NCBI RefSeq assembly: GCF_024713975.1
Contig: NC_091114.1
Span: 10,822,001 to 10,886,000 of the forward strand
Length of the DNA: 64,000 bases
Reading direction: 5' to 3'
DNA from: Paralichthys olivaceus
Taxonomy: Eukaryota > Chordata > Actinopteri > Pleuronectiformes > Paralichthyidae
Shown here: one piece after another, positions 22,851 to 38,199 of the stretch
How positions within the stretch are numbered: position 1 is the stretch's first letter
Layout of the letters: the number at the start of each line of letters is the position of its first letter
Made by a program: the position numbers and the translations under genes
The notes under the pieces: model-generated
Seen by the model: the letters and a program-made list of their open reading frames with translations, nothing else
What the model was told of the DNA's origin: nothing
Database searches by the model: none

Positions 22851-25800
22851 CTAAACAAACAGTCACACTCACATTAACACACGTACAAATGATATGACTA
22901 CACACAATTTATATTCCTACAAACTTAATGTTAAAGTAAATATTACACAATTTACTGGCACCGTTTAAACCGTGTAATCTCAAGGGCATTTAATGCACAA
23001 TAATGGTTTCATATTTAATATTAAAAAAAGCTTTTTCTCTTGTTGAGACTTTCAAGTGACACAACAGAAGAACTTCTTGTGCTTCTACTTTGCAAACAGA
23101 TGCTAACAGTTAGCAGCAATCCCACGTCCACTGTGCCCTCAGTAGAGAGGATGCCAGCATTTCAATGAGCCAGAGAGCTGAGCTCATGTTAACATAAATT
23201 AGATTTGATCAGTAACTTGTGTGTGTGTGTGTGTGTGGGCTTTACCTCTTTAGATCCACATTTAATAACTCACACCAGCATCTACTCTGGGTCATAAGAG
23301 GATGCAAGATGCTAACATAACACACTATTCAAAATCACAAGGCTAGATTTTCTTTGTGCGTCCGTGTGTGCGCTCACATGTGGAAAAATACCAGCTAGGC
23401 AGATTCAGCTGATTTCAAATTCTGACATCATCTGAGCTTCAGCTTCTTTGCTAGGGGGCCTTTATACTTAAATAACCTTGGTATCTGCATTATACAGAAT
23501 GCAGAAATATACTCTATATATAGAGATATAAAAGACAACACAACTGATACTGAACATTTTGAGCTTAAAATACTTCAAAGTACTGGCAGATCAATGCAAG
23601 ACTGAAACCCAATCAGCAACAAAAAAGAGTCAGAAATAGTATATCTACTAGTGAGATCTAATCGAGGTCAGCCGGTAGCAAACAGGCTTCATGAGAAGAA
23701 TTTCAAGAGATCAATAAGGAATTCTTATGTGAACTCACAGTGGAGCTGTGCAGCTTAGAGGACCTTGATAAACTGGATCACGGTTGGTGGAAAAAAAGAG
23801 GGTTTTAATTAATGAAGTAGGTGATGATCAAATGATGATGCAAACCTTTTAAAGAGCTGCAGTAATGTGTGTGTGTCAGTGAGTGAGAGAGAGTGATTTA
23901 AATAAAGTGACATGATATGAGCCGTTATTGATTCACAAAGACTATTAGCTGTGGTAGTAGATGTTCAACTTTGACAGATTCTTAATTTTTATAGAAAAAT
24001 ATGCTTACCTCACTCAACTAGGTGCTTTCAAGCAGTTTTTTTGAATACCCAGAAATGTTGTAATTGTTATATTGAAGACAGAAACTACAAGAAGTACAAT
24101 TTGGGGTTGCAAAAGCTGAGATCTTACAGGTCAGTTAAACATAAGCAGTTCCATGGTTTTGTGAAGGGTGAGATTAGTTTGATTCCTGGAAGTTAATGGG
24201 ATCAGGTATCAGCTCCACTCAAGAGAGAGCATCATTACATATATGCCAAAATGCACTACACCCTGGAAATTAATTATTTATCATAAGAAGGTCAGTGATT
24301 TCACCATCAATACGCAAATTCAATTATGTCAGATTCCTAATTCATTTCCTGCTTCCACTGAGCACATGACCAGCTCTTAGTATGAAGCTCTAATGCACCT
24401 GTGCTTTTTGTGTTTACCTAGCTCTAAGAAAAATAGATTCCCCAAAAAACAATTTATTTCCTTGGCTTTAAAACAGTACAAGGTTACTGTCTGGATATTT
24501 GATTTAACCTTGACTGCACCTATGCCTTGCAGCCGTCAGTTCTTTGCAAATTAAAAAAATAACAGTGGTTGGGTGGTGCGTGCCCTGAGGATGGAACAGA
24601 CAGATGATTTCAGGGCGGCAGCTGTTTGCACCGTGGGCTCAGGAGGAGGTGAAGGGGCAGTGGTGGTGATGGTGGTATAGTGAGCGAGGAAGGGGTGGGT
24701 TTGCAGGTTACCTGAGCGTGGAGCGAGGAGGGGTAGGTGAAAGCGGGTGGGAGGGCTGGCGACAGCTCCGCCGGGTACAGTGGGTATGACGCCCACACAT
24801 CTGGGCTGCTGGGATATAGAGCAGGCACTGTGAGCTCATCTGTGGAAAGAAGAAGAGGAGGAGTGGAGTGAGGAGAGTGGCCCGTGGATGGGTGGGTGGC
24901 TCAGGTGGAGGAGGTGGTGGTTGTGGAGGTGCGCTACAGCTGATAATTATCTCAAGTCGCTTCCTCTCATTTAATTTCTTTGATTCAACGACCGTCAGAT
25001 CATAGCCGAGTTTGACTTTGATATTGCAAAGTTAACGTTATAGCATCAATGATGCCAAACATAGCCAAATATATTTTTTATATAAGAATGCCAGCATCTG
25101 TATAGAGGGAAAAACATATTATTTTTGACTGTAGATCGGGCATCTTTATCATTGTACACAGCACACATTTGTAATGTGCGAGAATAGAATTAATTAACTA
25201 TCAATATATCTGACTAATTTCAGGGGACATGAGAGGAAACCATCTCAGATGTGATGATTTACTCAGTGTCGAGTGTAAAGTGACAGTGAAAAAAGAGCAT
25301 AGTGCATGAGTGAAGAGATAGATGATGGTGCAGAGTGGTACAGAGTGTGTGAACACTTAAAAACAAAAAAAAAGCAACTCACTGGAGAAACATCTCATTG
25401 CCTTAAAATTTAAGGAGCCTTTTCCCTTTGCTTTCTGTCTCCTGGTAAATGTTTATCTAAGCATGAACAGAAACATGCCTGATTTAAACATCTCTTATCG
25501 GGAAATGACAGCAATTTCACTCCTGGTGATTACGTCATGGTTTCATTAATAGTTTCCTTCCATTTTCCACTGGGGCCTTGAGTACACACCCTTTCTCTGG
25601 CAAAAAAAAAAAAGATCCAAGATAAGAGCAGTTTGGTAATTCAGGAAGAATGTACAGCCACAGCTGGCCTATGTTCAACTATCAATCGTTGATTCTCACA
25701 GAATCCTTAAGCCCTTGGAAAAGTATTTAGCTAAACTGGAAAAAAGGCTACAGCGCTACATTCCATACACACTCGGTACACAAGGGCCTTGAAACAGTGA

Positions 25801-28800
25801 ACATGTACTGTAGATCTGATAGGGGACGTGTATCATTTAAGAGAGGGAGCTTTAAACATGTTGACCCATTATGCCAAAAGTGCACAATGCATTTCTGGTA
25901 CCAAAGAGAGGAGTCATTATCAAGAGTGCACAGGATGACAGTGTTTCAGTGTGGAGCAAACACACCATTAAAAGAAAAAAGAATCTACTTTTCAGTGATC
26001 AGAAGCCAAGTTGACTCCATTTTTCACAGGCACAGCTGAAGCACAAACACTCCTCTATTAATGTACGGCAAAAAAAAAATCCTAAAAGGAACCAGCTGTC
26101 CAGTCAGCTCAAACAAGTGACACTAATGTCCAAAGGAAGCAGCAGCGGCAGCACAGATGAAGAAAAAGTTAGACAAGCTCGTGGACAGAGAACTCACATG
26201 GGTCTCTGCTGATGAACTGTGGCCCGGGGCTTTGCTGGGAAGGAGGGGGGTTGGGAGTGCCAACCAGCTTGTTCTTGGCCATCTTGGTGTTGGCCTTGGC
26301 GAACTCCAGCCGCAGGGTCTGGGGTATTTCCGGATCAAACCTGACCCCCTGAGATCAAATGGAAATTTGCATCAGAAATTGTACAAAGCTTTTCTACGTG
26401 CTGGTAAAATGAAACAGTTAATGTACACAGACTGATTCATTAAAAGCTACAACAAAGGGTTAAATGGTACATGTATAGATATTGCGCTTTTGAAACGTAA
26501 AGGTGGGCGTCATCATTAAAGAATCAAACATTGCATTCTGACTTTATAATAGCAATGCTGGAAATGACGTTCCTGAACACAGAAACGTGAACGCTTCCGA
26601 GATACTTTTTAAAACATATTTTTTATTGCTGTCGCCACTTTTCAGTAGATTTAAGCGACTCATCTCTTGCAAACAGTAACAAACCTATTTGTTCGTGTTG
26701 CTGTCAAATATGATGAATGTACACAAGTTGTCTGTGGCGTTCTTAGAGGTCCTTTGTTTTCCTGGAAGTTAACGCCTTTGTTGAACCAGATTAGGATTCA
26801 CCGTAAAATGACTCAATGATGTTACACATTTGGTCACTGATACTTTGCTTTAGCAGGCACGCTTGGAACGAGCAAATGATTTTGTTCATCGCCGAAGTGG
26901 TGACGCTATAAATAATAGAGAGCAATTGACAGATTTGCTGTCTTATGCTTTGAAGTAATGATGAAGCAGACTCATTTAGAACACTAAGGAGTTTGTTATC
27001 ATGCACGTCTTCTGCTTTTGCATTCTCAGCCTTGTTGTGTGTTATTTAAATGTCCAACGGGACCTTGCTGGTATCTGGAATTGTCACTTTGTATACTTTT
27101 CATCTTTCACCATTTCCCAACAGAGTTTACTGCCAATATCTTGGCACTTGCTTAGACTTTGAAGCTCGCTGTAAACGACTCACTGTGGATTGCAGTGATA
27201 TTCTGTTTCAGCACGGGAGATGACGGGTGACACCCACAACTGAAATTACAACCTGATGACACAAACCTGGCCGGCGCATGATGTCATTTATACCACGAGC
27301 AGGCGAGCCATGTAATATCATGACATCAAATGACAGTCATTGCTTCAAGTGAGCCAAAAATCCTGGTAAATTCTTCAGATGCCAATCCTAAAAGCCTTCT
27401 GACATAGCACTGCTCATGACAAGCCAAGCAAAGGTTGTTTGTCTCTCAGATCTACATCAACTATCTCCATGTACCCTCGTCCAAATCATTTTTTCTTCTC
27501 AATTACTTTCGCCTGAGAAAAAATAAGGAATGTGACACAAACAAAGGTCTTCTTCATCCCAAAAAACAAAGCTGCTATTTATTTGGTTTGCTTGGAAGCA
27601 ACAACGCAGGGTGGAATTTTGCCGGCAACTATAAAAACCTTTTAATTAACCCTGGTTGATTTTCTGCAGAGAGAAAAAAATACGCAGGTCAGATCGATGG
27701 AGGAGAAAAGCAGTCAAGAGTAAAAGTTCTCTGCGGCAGAAGAGTGAGAAGCTGCGGGGATGGGTTTCTCGGCTCATCCCTGCAGGCTCGGACAAAGCTG
27801 AGCTGAAACAAGCAAGGGATGACTCCTCTCATGAAGGAGAGGGAATTAACTAGGATTGCCTTGGCTCAGTGCTCTCGAAGCTTCTGCCAGTTGAGGCTGC
27901 GCGGGTATAATGAGGTACATGAATATAATGAGGCCTGAGTGCATCTCGGTTTGAACTGTGTTGAATCTTTACCTTGAAATGTGTTTAAGCTTCTAAGTAC
28001 TTCCTTTGGACTTTTGCATGCAATGTTTAGGTGCTATAATGGTGTTTTAGTTCTTTTAGAATTTATATATGTCCTTGGTTTTTAGGAAAAATACAATCAC
28101 CATAACAGGAGACAAATCCCCTTATTCTTACAGTTTTCTCCGTCTTTCCCATATTTCAATGTGCAGATAGATGTTTGCAAACTCTGGCTTATCTCCATAT
28201 GACCCCTGGGACGTAGCTTTCCCCGAAAAACAAGTGTGCTGCTCAATTCTCAGCCCCGCAGAGCGATTCTATGGAAACAAGTCAGACTATTGTTGGCTCA
28301 TAATAAGATGATAATTTTTATCCTTTCTTCAACTCTCTGCTCTGCGTTTGATGCGCACCAATATCTCCACATCTGAAGGTTGACAGATTCTGCTCGAGTT
28401 GTCACAGTCCCACTTTTAGGGAGGATGGTAAAAACTGATCTTTTTCCGAGACAAAGAGATCAACAAAAACTTAAGATGCAAAATAGAATTGGGTGGTGTA
28501 TAGATAGATGTATTTGAAAAAAAACAATGGGAAAATAAAGCTGTGAGTTCATTAGTCTTTCAATGCTTTGTTTCAAGAGAACTGAATAAAACCCTGAGGA
28601 TGGTCAACGTTTTATATTTGAATCTGCCTCATCAAGGCTTCCTCCTGAGCTTCTGATATAAACGAGATTAAAAGTAAACCCCAGATCAATATCTTCTATT
28701 TATATGTGGTGCAAGAGCAATTTTTTCTCCTGACCTTGCAGGATCCACAGTAAAGCTTCAAGAAAAGATGCTTTATTTACTTAGAAACATTCAGAAATTC

Positions 28801-31800
28801 AGCATTTAGAGCAGCCCTGCTGTGTTTGTCTTTACTACCTTTTCTCGATTGTAATATAAGAATATCTGGATCCCCCCCCCCCCCCCCATTATCAAATGCA
28901 TTTGCACAGAAGGCAGAACGATTTGATTCCAAGTCATCACAAGATATAGGAGCGCTGAGCTGGTGCTGGAGAGGAGCACAGAGAGGGCATGACACTTACG
29001 TTCAAGGCATTCTTAGCAGCCTCCGCCTCTGATCGACTGTCAAAGCTGACAAACCCCACCGGCTGGGGAGACAAGGAGACAGAACAAAAGGAAGAAACAT
29101 GGTTTAGGGCAGAAGACTGAGTCTGCATTTCTGTCTGAGTGACATAGACATGTTGTTCTTTATATATTTTTTTCCATTTTTATCATACCCACCCCCTCCT
29201 CCTCCTCTCTCTCGCCCTGTTTATAAAGCTGTGGCGACCAAGAGAGAAAGAGAGAAAGAGAAATAGAGGCTGGACGCTCACTTTGTACGAGGAGAGTTCA
29301 TCATTCATCTCCCCTATGCCCAAATACGGGCAATGTGAGAGCAAGAAAGTGCATGTGAGTGAGTGTAAGAGAGGGAGAGGGGGAAAAGCTGAAAAAGGAG
29401 AAGAAACCGAAAGAGAAAAAGGAAGAAAAATGCAAAGGGGGGTCTTGAGAATTTGAATTTTAGAGGTTAAAGGTGAGTATATACAAAAAAGAGTGAAGCA
29501 AGAGATGGACATAGTTGGACTCCTCTAACAGCCCTGTCAGTGCAACACGTCCTTGTTTACATCTACTTGCTTTGTATTCTGGTGGCATTACTTTAGAGTC
29601 CGCAATCTTAAAGGTGAGTGTGCGAGAGAGAGGAAACAAAAAAAAGACAAAGGCTGCTGCTGGTTTGGTTTGTCGGATTTCTAACTCGATGCTGCAGATG
29701 TGATCTAAGAATACACATTTCTGCGGAGCATGTTTGTGTGGATAGGGACATTAGGAGGTGGGGGCGGCAGAGGAGAAAATGAAATCGCTAAACATGTTGC
29801 TCCCATGAGGTTGCACTGCTGCGTGTGATCTGCAAAAAGCTTTTCAAGGGTTATGGGAATTTTGAACAAGTATAGTGAAGGAGGAGAAGAAGGAGGAGGG
29901 GAAAAAAGAAAACATACACACAGACAAAAAAGAAAGTCGGACTAAGTGAAGACGTCAGGCAGCGGGAAAGCGTAACAGGAATATAAATAGAAAGGGCCTG
30001 AGATGTGGCTCTTGCTATATAAGGAGATGGCTGCGTGTTCTCCTGAGTGGAAGGAAGAGTGAGATCGATTGATTTACGATGCCATTGTCATTGCTGTTTG
30101 TATGGACTGAAGTCGCTCTAAACAAAGCCTGAGGAATGTTGCGCTGCCCTTGCACTGCCAGACCCGACAAACACAAGCATCAGCTGACGTTTGCCACGCG
30201 GAAGACGGCAATTATTATGAAACTATGGGTGGATGCCAGCGAGAGGCCAAAGTGCAAAGAGAGTTGCTGAGCGTCTCACGTATTCATTAAACAGGCAGAA
30301 CAAAAAGAAGGAAAACCTGTAGGAATCTCATATTCTACGTTGTGAAATTTGGAGTTGTGCAGGTTAAGTGTCACCTCAGGACTAAACTGTAAAGACGAGC
30401 ATTGATTACCTGATTAATTTATGATTTGATCAACATTCAGTTCAGCATTTTTTGGAGTAATTATATAAAATGATTTTTCATGAGGGTGAAAAGCTGTGTG
30501 ACCTGTCAATCATGATCTTTACCCCGTTTTTATGACATCAAATAACTAATTAAAACCAAAATTACCGGAATATGAACTCATGAACAAACTACCTAAAATG
30601 ACAGAAACCGCATTTGTGTCCAGTTGGATTTAGTTTAGCCCATATCAAATCCACAACCATGGAGGAGGCGGGACTTTGTGAGCTATGCTGCAGCCAGCCA
30701 GCAGGTGGCGATCAAGGCACTTTGGCTTCACTACAGCGAGGTGACTCAAAGTATACCGAGTAATTTTAAAAGCAAACATGATTTTCTTCTTTATAAATGG
30801 AATTATTGGGGTGGTTTAAGAAGATCATTACATGAACTGATAAAAAAATACGGAACACAATGAGGGTCAGGTGGAGCTAGATGTATTAAAAGATGGGCCA
30901 TATATTAAAATGGTGTGAAACAACACTATAATAAAAAAGGGAAAAATGGCAAACCACACAATAGGATTTTACCTGAAGAATGTTTCACTGTCAGGAAAAA
31001 AAGCTTCCCTTTGTGCTTATATAAGCAGTAATATACTCTACTTCATTATACTCAGCACGTTCACTGTAAATCTCCTAAACCTTTATAATGAGCATGTCAT
31101 GTCTTTATGGGAAACGGTGTAAAGTGCTAATAAGTACAGTGACATGCAGCTAAATTGCTTTACTCTGGATGTGGACACCTGCCAGCTGAGCTCATTTTCA
31201 GTCCTGCGCCCCCGGAGGCAAAAACTCCACCGTCAGTACCGCTTTTGTCAAACACGCTTGTGTTGACACCTCAAAATTCTTTTCAATCTCCTTTCCTATT
31301 CCTGCACGTCCCTACAGAGTTGACTGTCTGTGACTACAAGCATACTGCGCGACTGCCAAAGGCAAGTTAGTGCAACACTTTTTCCCCTTTCCTCCTCCAA
31401 ATAATTTTTTTCCCTATTCCAGGTACGTCCTGACAAAAGGTGCTAATCCATCATAGTCAACAAGGTGTTAACACAGGGAGAGAAAGAAGAGAGGACAAAG
31501 GCGAGACAAAAGAATTAAATGTGTTGATGAGCATAAAGCAAACAGTAACAGAGTGATGAGAGACGGACTGACCTTCATTCATTAGTTTCTTTAAATAGAA
31601 AAAGAGCGCTCGGTGTCTAGTAGCTTACCTGTTTCGAGGTGAGTTTTATCAAGGAGCCTTCATAACCCTGAAACAAAGAAAGACAATGTTGGAGTTAAGA
31701 AAGATACATATAAATTCTAGTGAGCAAATGGTTGCAAAAGATAATCTTTTGCATAATAACAATTACATTTAACTAGAAAAAAAACTAGAATGGCACCGAG

Positions 31801-34800
31801 TAGAGTGCATACCTAGAGCTAGGCCCAACAGTTTCCTTTTGACAACATCATTTAAATTCACTTAATCCAGATTTTTATTTGGATCTGAAAAACGGCTGCC
31901 CCCAAATCCAGATCCGCAAAAAAGTTGAAAGGGTTGACCATACTGTCTGCTGATAGTTGTGTACCTGCACCGGTCACATGCATCTCACATGTCTCATATA
32001 TGAGCCCATGGTTCCATTCATACAGAAATGAGGGTGAGCGTCCGTCTGTGGTTCCACACATGCGTACATGATTCCACATTCCATTCCTGTAGGTAAAGAT
32101 ATTGCACCTGAAGCATGTGCACTTGTCGCAGACAGTCAGCTCGGTTTAAAGATTGTGGGCTGCAAGCAGATGTCTGTATAGTGGCCAGTGTATACCGTAG
32201 GGGACATGGGTGGATGATGACATTAACCAATTTGCCTAAAGTTCATTCTTGGAGGATCCCTGCACAAAATTTTCAGGAAATCGGTTACGTAGTTTTCGCG
32301 TTATCCTTCTTACTAACAAACAAACAAATGCGGACAAAAACATGACCTCCTTGGCAGAGGAAAAAAATATTTTTACATTTGCTGAGTCACAGTTGACTAC
32401 ATCAAGTGGTTTCATGGCTCAAAGGTCTTGTATGAAAACCACATGAACCAGATTGTCATGTCTTACTCGCTTAATTGAGATTTACAGCTTTCAAGATATA
32501 AACTCAGAGAGTGCATACCAGCAGCATTATCTAAGAGCAGGATTAGATGCATAGCAACTGTCCCATTATTCACTTTAATAGTGCTGCTGCCCCCCCCCCC
32601 ATTAAAGTGCATTATTCCATTATTTTGACTCGGCCAAAAAGCTTGCATCATTTACACACCTTCACCTGAGATTACATCCAGGACTGTTTGTGCTGTGACA
32701 ACTTGAAGATTCTGAGGTGAAGCAAAATAGCTTTGTTTATGTATCACAAGCACCCGGACGTTTTTTTCCATGACACACACACTCACACACACTCACACTC
32801 ATACACAAGCTTCCCATGGATCAAGACGTGATTGAACCTCGGCTTCAGGAACACAGACACTTGAACCTCGCAGGAGAGTTTCCATTGCCGTTTATTTCAT
32901 CACCATTAATGGAGGTCCCATTGACGGCATGGAAAGACGGCTGCTAAGAATAGCTGCAGTCCATCCATTTAAAAACATACAAACATACCTTAAATGGTCT
33001 GAACAGGAGATAGAGCTCCCGCGGCTTGATATCCAGAGGTAGTCCACTGACAAATAGCGTTCGGACCTGGGGAAGACAAGAACGAGAGATCATGTATTTT
33101 TCATTAACCTCCACGGGTTATAAATAGCTTCCTTGCATACCTGATAGTAAAAGATGATGTTATGTGGGAAAAGGAGACGGAAAATGAGTTAAATGATTCT
33201 CCGGGTTGATTTGACAGGGAAAGATAAGACTTCTCAGATACTGATAGGGATGTACCTCAGCTCAGCAAACACTCACACACCCTATCATACCATTTCTACA
33301 CCCGGTGTTTTGTGTTCTCCTGTGTAATCTATAGCCGGCTGTGTTTTATGCCCCCCCCTCACAGCTCTAGCCTCTGTTTTACATTTGAACTTTTCAACTT
33401 GCAACTTGAGCCGGCGTTGCTGGGGAATTACAACATATATGTTACCTGAGGCAGGGTAAAGGAACATTTTAGTGAGAGAAGGTGAAAAACCCACAGGGGG
33501 AGTAGTAACTCCGATGTGCTTTAAGACAAGGAAGTGGTTTTTAAATTATATTATAATGTGGGTTGACAGAGAAGTAAAAGGAATGCAGTGTAATAGCACT
33601 AGGTGTACTGCAGGTAGAGGTAGTTTGTTAAATATCTTTATTTTTCAAAACACAAAATAAACACAGTTTTTAAATTCCTACAACCTCAGCATCAACCCTG
33701 ACAGAGGAACAAAAGTGAATATGAAAAAAGAAAGAAAGTGGGCGGGTGAGGGTGAAGTCATCTTCCATGTGCTGCTGAGAAAAAGGATAAACATGAAATA
33801 TTGCTTTGGAAACTATGGGGAGAATGTACAAGAGAGCTCACTACAAATTTACTGTGGTCCATAAACCTAAAAGAGTTAAGTTGAGCCACATATGTTTTTA
33901 TGTCTTGATATAAAAAAAAAACATCAGATCAAATATCTGACAATTTTCTATTAGCGCAGGACAATATAAAGCCTTGTTTTTAATTTAAGCTTACACACTT
34001 ATTTGTCTGAGAATAGGAAAAGACCAATACAGCTTGAATATGTGTGCGAAGCTGGTTGCATAGCTTAACGTGAGGACTAGAGACAGCTAGCCTGGTTTAG
34101 CGGGAATACAATTAATCAGCGCCTATAAAGATTTTTTAAGATAAATTCTACTTTGTTCATTTAATCTGTACAAAAACATGATTGTAAAACCCTGAACAAC
34201 TCATTGTGCTGTTCCAGAGCACAAACGCTATGTGTGCATGCATGTGCACTTTGATTTTATACCAACCTAATCCAACCAGCTGCTCAAGCTTCATACTTAA
34301 TGCACTATACTAGAGTGGTATTGATCCTCTCGTCTCACTCTCACCACTAAAATGAATAAAGGTATTTCCCTAATTTTATTCCACGAGACTCATAATGGCA
34401 AGTGGCACTTCTGACACTTCTTTAGTAAACAGGCCAAAAATGTCTATTTGAGCTTTCACCTCCTATTTTTGCAGCGTCACTCTTTAAAATCACACGACTG
34501 TCAAACTGGCCTGACTGAAAAAAGCTTTGGTGTGAACAGCAGTGCTTCTTTCCACACATGCACACACATTTGCAGCCGGGCCGGCATTTTAGTTAACACA
34601 GACATAGCAGCACACTGCAAGTCGAATACTGGAGGTGTTGAGACGTCCTGTCACAGCTCACGAGCACAGATCTGGTTGCGATTAGGAGGAGAGAAAAAAA
34701 AAACAAAACAGGGAAATTCTATTTGTTGCATGTAATTGCAGATGTCTGTGCTTAATATAGGGCCAAAGGAAAGAGTTGTTAACACAGGTATTTATAACTA

Positions 34801-37800
34801 TAAACTACATGTGTCTCCTATTAACGCAGCAGCTTCATTTTTTACTTGTTACCTCGTAAAAGCTATAGAAAACAATGAAAAATTATATTTTTCCACAATA
34901 TAGTGCTATTAAGATAACTGTGGAAGACACGAAGCAGTAGATAACATTTTAAGAAATGTATTCTATCTATAGGCACTTATCACACCTCCTACCTGGAATT
35001 ATCACCTAATTAAACTTGGCTTGCTACAGGAAAATAATTGCTTTAATTCACTGGAGACATCAAAATTTAAACAATAGACTGTGTGCATCAAACGGCTCCA
35101 CCCTGCTCACTCAAATTCAATACTGTAATAGTGGATTTGGACGAATAATGTAGTTATTTATTGAATAATCTGATTCTATTTAAGGATGATTTTATAACAG
35201 AACCGTTAGCATTGTGCATAGATAAGATTCAAAGCTCCCAGATTTATTAGATAGTGGATTCTCAGGGGACAAAGGAGCTGCTGAACTAACACTACACCTC
35301 ATTCCCACATGTAACCTGATACGCACCACTGATGCCAAAGGCAGAGCACCACACAAACAAAGCAGCTTAGCAACTGAGGGAGGGGGGGGACAATAGCCGG
35401 TGAGTGCCAAACCGACCATCCAGCCCAAAAACAAACAAAAGAAATCTCACCTCTGACTTTCTCACCTTCACTCTTATCTTAACGTATTTTATCTGAGCTG
35501 AGCTGGACCCTGCAGGGGCCATCGCTGGGCTCTGTCTCTGGCAGATCTGATTAAACGAACTCTATTGAGGACCACCTTATATGGAGCTACATGGGAACAA
35601 AGAGTCACAACAGGATGGTATCAATCAGACACGAGCGAGGGCCGTCACTGACAGCTGCTTGGGCTGATAAAACTAATGCGTGTGCGTGTGAGATGTTCAA
35701 AATACAAGTGTTGCCGAATCTTCAGATCCAAGAAGCTGTTTGAGGAGTTGACAGGGACAGGTTTTGTTTTCATTGTTGTTTTTATGGAGTAGAATTCTCG
35801 ATGAAGCTACACGAGCACAAAAAGCACCAGAGGAAAAAGACCTGCTGCCGTAGAGATGACAGATTTATATCTCCCCTTGTTGCTTCGGTTTATGTCGAGC
35901 CACTGAATCACTGCTTAGCAAATATACAGTCTCTAACTTTTCATTTAAATAATGATTTACTTTTATCTAAAATCATGTCTACTAAATCTTGCTCCTTGAC
36001 ATTTCTCCAACACTACTTTAACGTTTGGTTGGCAAACAAATTAAGAAAATCTATCATCGATCCTTCCCTTGCCAAACTATCAAAGCTCCCATCTTTGATT
36101 TAGCTCTTATCTCCAGCCATGTGCCTAATAGACACATTGGAGCTGGAAAAGTTAAGTTCAGCTGAAACAAACATAAACAACAGGTCTTCTGCACACTCAG
36201 AACAATGGAACATTCTTGGCTGCGTCGGACCCCATTCCTGAGACTTCCTGACGTCAGCTGTTGTGATATATGATCGCTTCGCCCGTGTGTCCGCCGGTGA
36301 GGAGCTGACTGCACATGCCGCATTCGGGATGATTCACAGGCAAAATGTGTCAACAGCTCCTTCCTGCAGACATCTGCTTTTGATTACGGTATCAGTCTTT
36401 ATTGATGTTGCTTTGGGACCAGCTCCAAAAGACAGAGAGTTATAAGTTGGCTGCCACCAGGTGAAGTGAGACTTTTAAGAATTCATGACGTAGTAAACTT
36501 ATCTGCAGATCAGGCCATGGGTTGGGCAGATTCATAAAAGCAAAGATTAACCCTTAGCCTCTGTATTATTTGGTTTTAGAGACATTGTTTAACTGGCTCC
36601 TTGTGAGTCGCATACCTGCATTTCCATAGTGCTGAGTGGCCTTTGAATCATTGACCATTTATGGCGTGCTCACACACCGGCATGCATGCAGGCTTTGATC
36701 AAAAACAGCAGTCCCTACCCACCACAAGCCAGCTGAGTACTTCACAACCGGCGTACCAGTGCAGTATCCTGGCAACGCCTTGGCGGAGGCACAGCAGAGT
36801 GTGGAGCCCCAGGCCAAAAACATCAGATCCTATTAAGGCCACTTCTGCAGCAAGTCCCAGGAGATCAATGCACCTCTAATCAGAGGTCTGCGACTCCACC
36901 ATCCCCAGATGAGGTCATCACCCTATTGATACTGTATTATTGCACCTTGCAGGTTTTCTGGTGCCACCCTGAGTTTGTAAAAGGAGGGGCGAGAGGTGTG
37001 TGCTCACAACACGGCTCGGCTACTCACGTGTGTTAAGGTGTTATCTTAAAGAATAAGTCCGGTTTATAGCAGCTTGGATCTAATTTTGGTCTGACTTTTT
37101 GAGATCTGGTGAGATACCTCAGGTATTCTTGAGATTTGAGAAAATGATAATTTTCAAAGGAGTTTCAAATAATCATTTTATCTATAGTATGAATCACCAT
37201 CAGTGCAAATTACTTTGTTTTACTTTCACACTACTTTTATTCACACTATCCTGAATGAAAAAAGCTATAAATGTTCCCAGTGGATAAGCTGGAACCAAAG
37301 ACTAGTCAGGATTATTGCTGGCAAATTACTTGAACAATTACGTAATTATCAAAACAGTTATGGTTTCATTCTTTGGCTGTTGTTTCACACCAAAATGTGT
37401 AATTATCCCCCCAACGAAAGGTCATAGATGAACCAGGAAAATGATTTGGATGTTTACAATGGACAATTTGGGCACTAATTTAACTCTTTGTTTCCTCTTG
37501 AAGTTTGTTTCATCATTTGACAGCTTAGGTTTCTTGCTCTGTTGGACTTGTTTAATGACGTTGCTGTTGTCAAAGTCTGAGTTGTAACAAACTAAAGTCA
37601 TCCTTAAAATGAGCCAGATGAAAGAGATGAAAATAACACGAGGATCAAACTCTGAGCTAAAACATCTGGTGTTATAAATATCAAAGAACACAGAATCATT
37701 TCACAAAAAAATATTTCTTGAGACAAAGCCACTGGCCTTCCACCACACAGCATTTCCACCATCAAACGCCATGAAGCATGGACGACGCCATAACAGAAAG

Positions 37801-38160
37801 CTGTAACAATAACTGACTGGAACGCCATTTAACACATGCATTAAAATGTGTAAAATGTCTTCCTGTGTAGCCTGCATCTCTGCACCATTAGGATGAAGCA
37901 GCCTGATTTGTCAAATTAAATGGCCTAGCAACTTATTCATGTGTCATTTCTATTCAGCTCGCTCAAGTCATAAAATTAGTTTCACCGATCGCCTGAAATG
38001 CCTTGTATCTGCCACGCTGTTTGACTTTCTCAGGTATTTGCTCGGAATTTAATTGAGTACTTTTTTGACCGTTGCTTTCCGGCTGAAATGAGGGACATGA
38101 CCTTGGTGCAATGTGAGATGATTACTATGTGTTTCTTTCTCCCTCCCTGTGTGTGTGTAT

Positions 38161-38199
<39 letters not shown>

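Noticed and set aside
26157..26435. A plus-strand 92-codon frame over rbpms exon 5
   Set aside because: Antisense shadow; the minus strand carries the conserved RRM sequence with proper splice sites.
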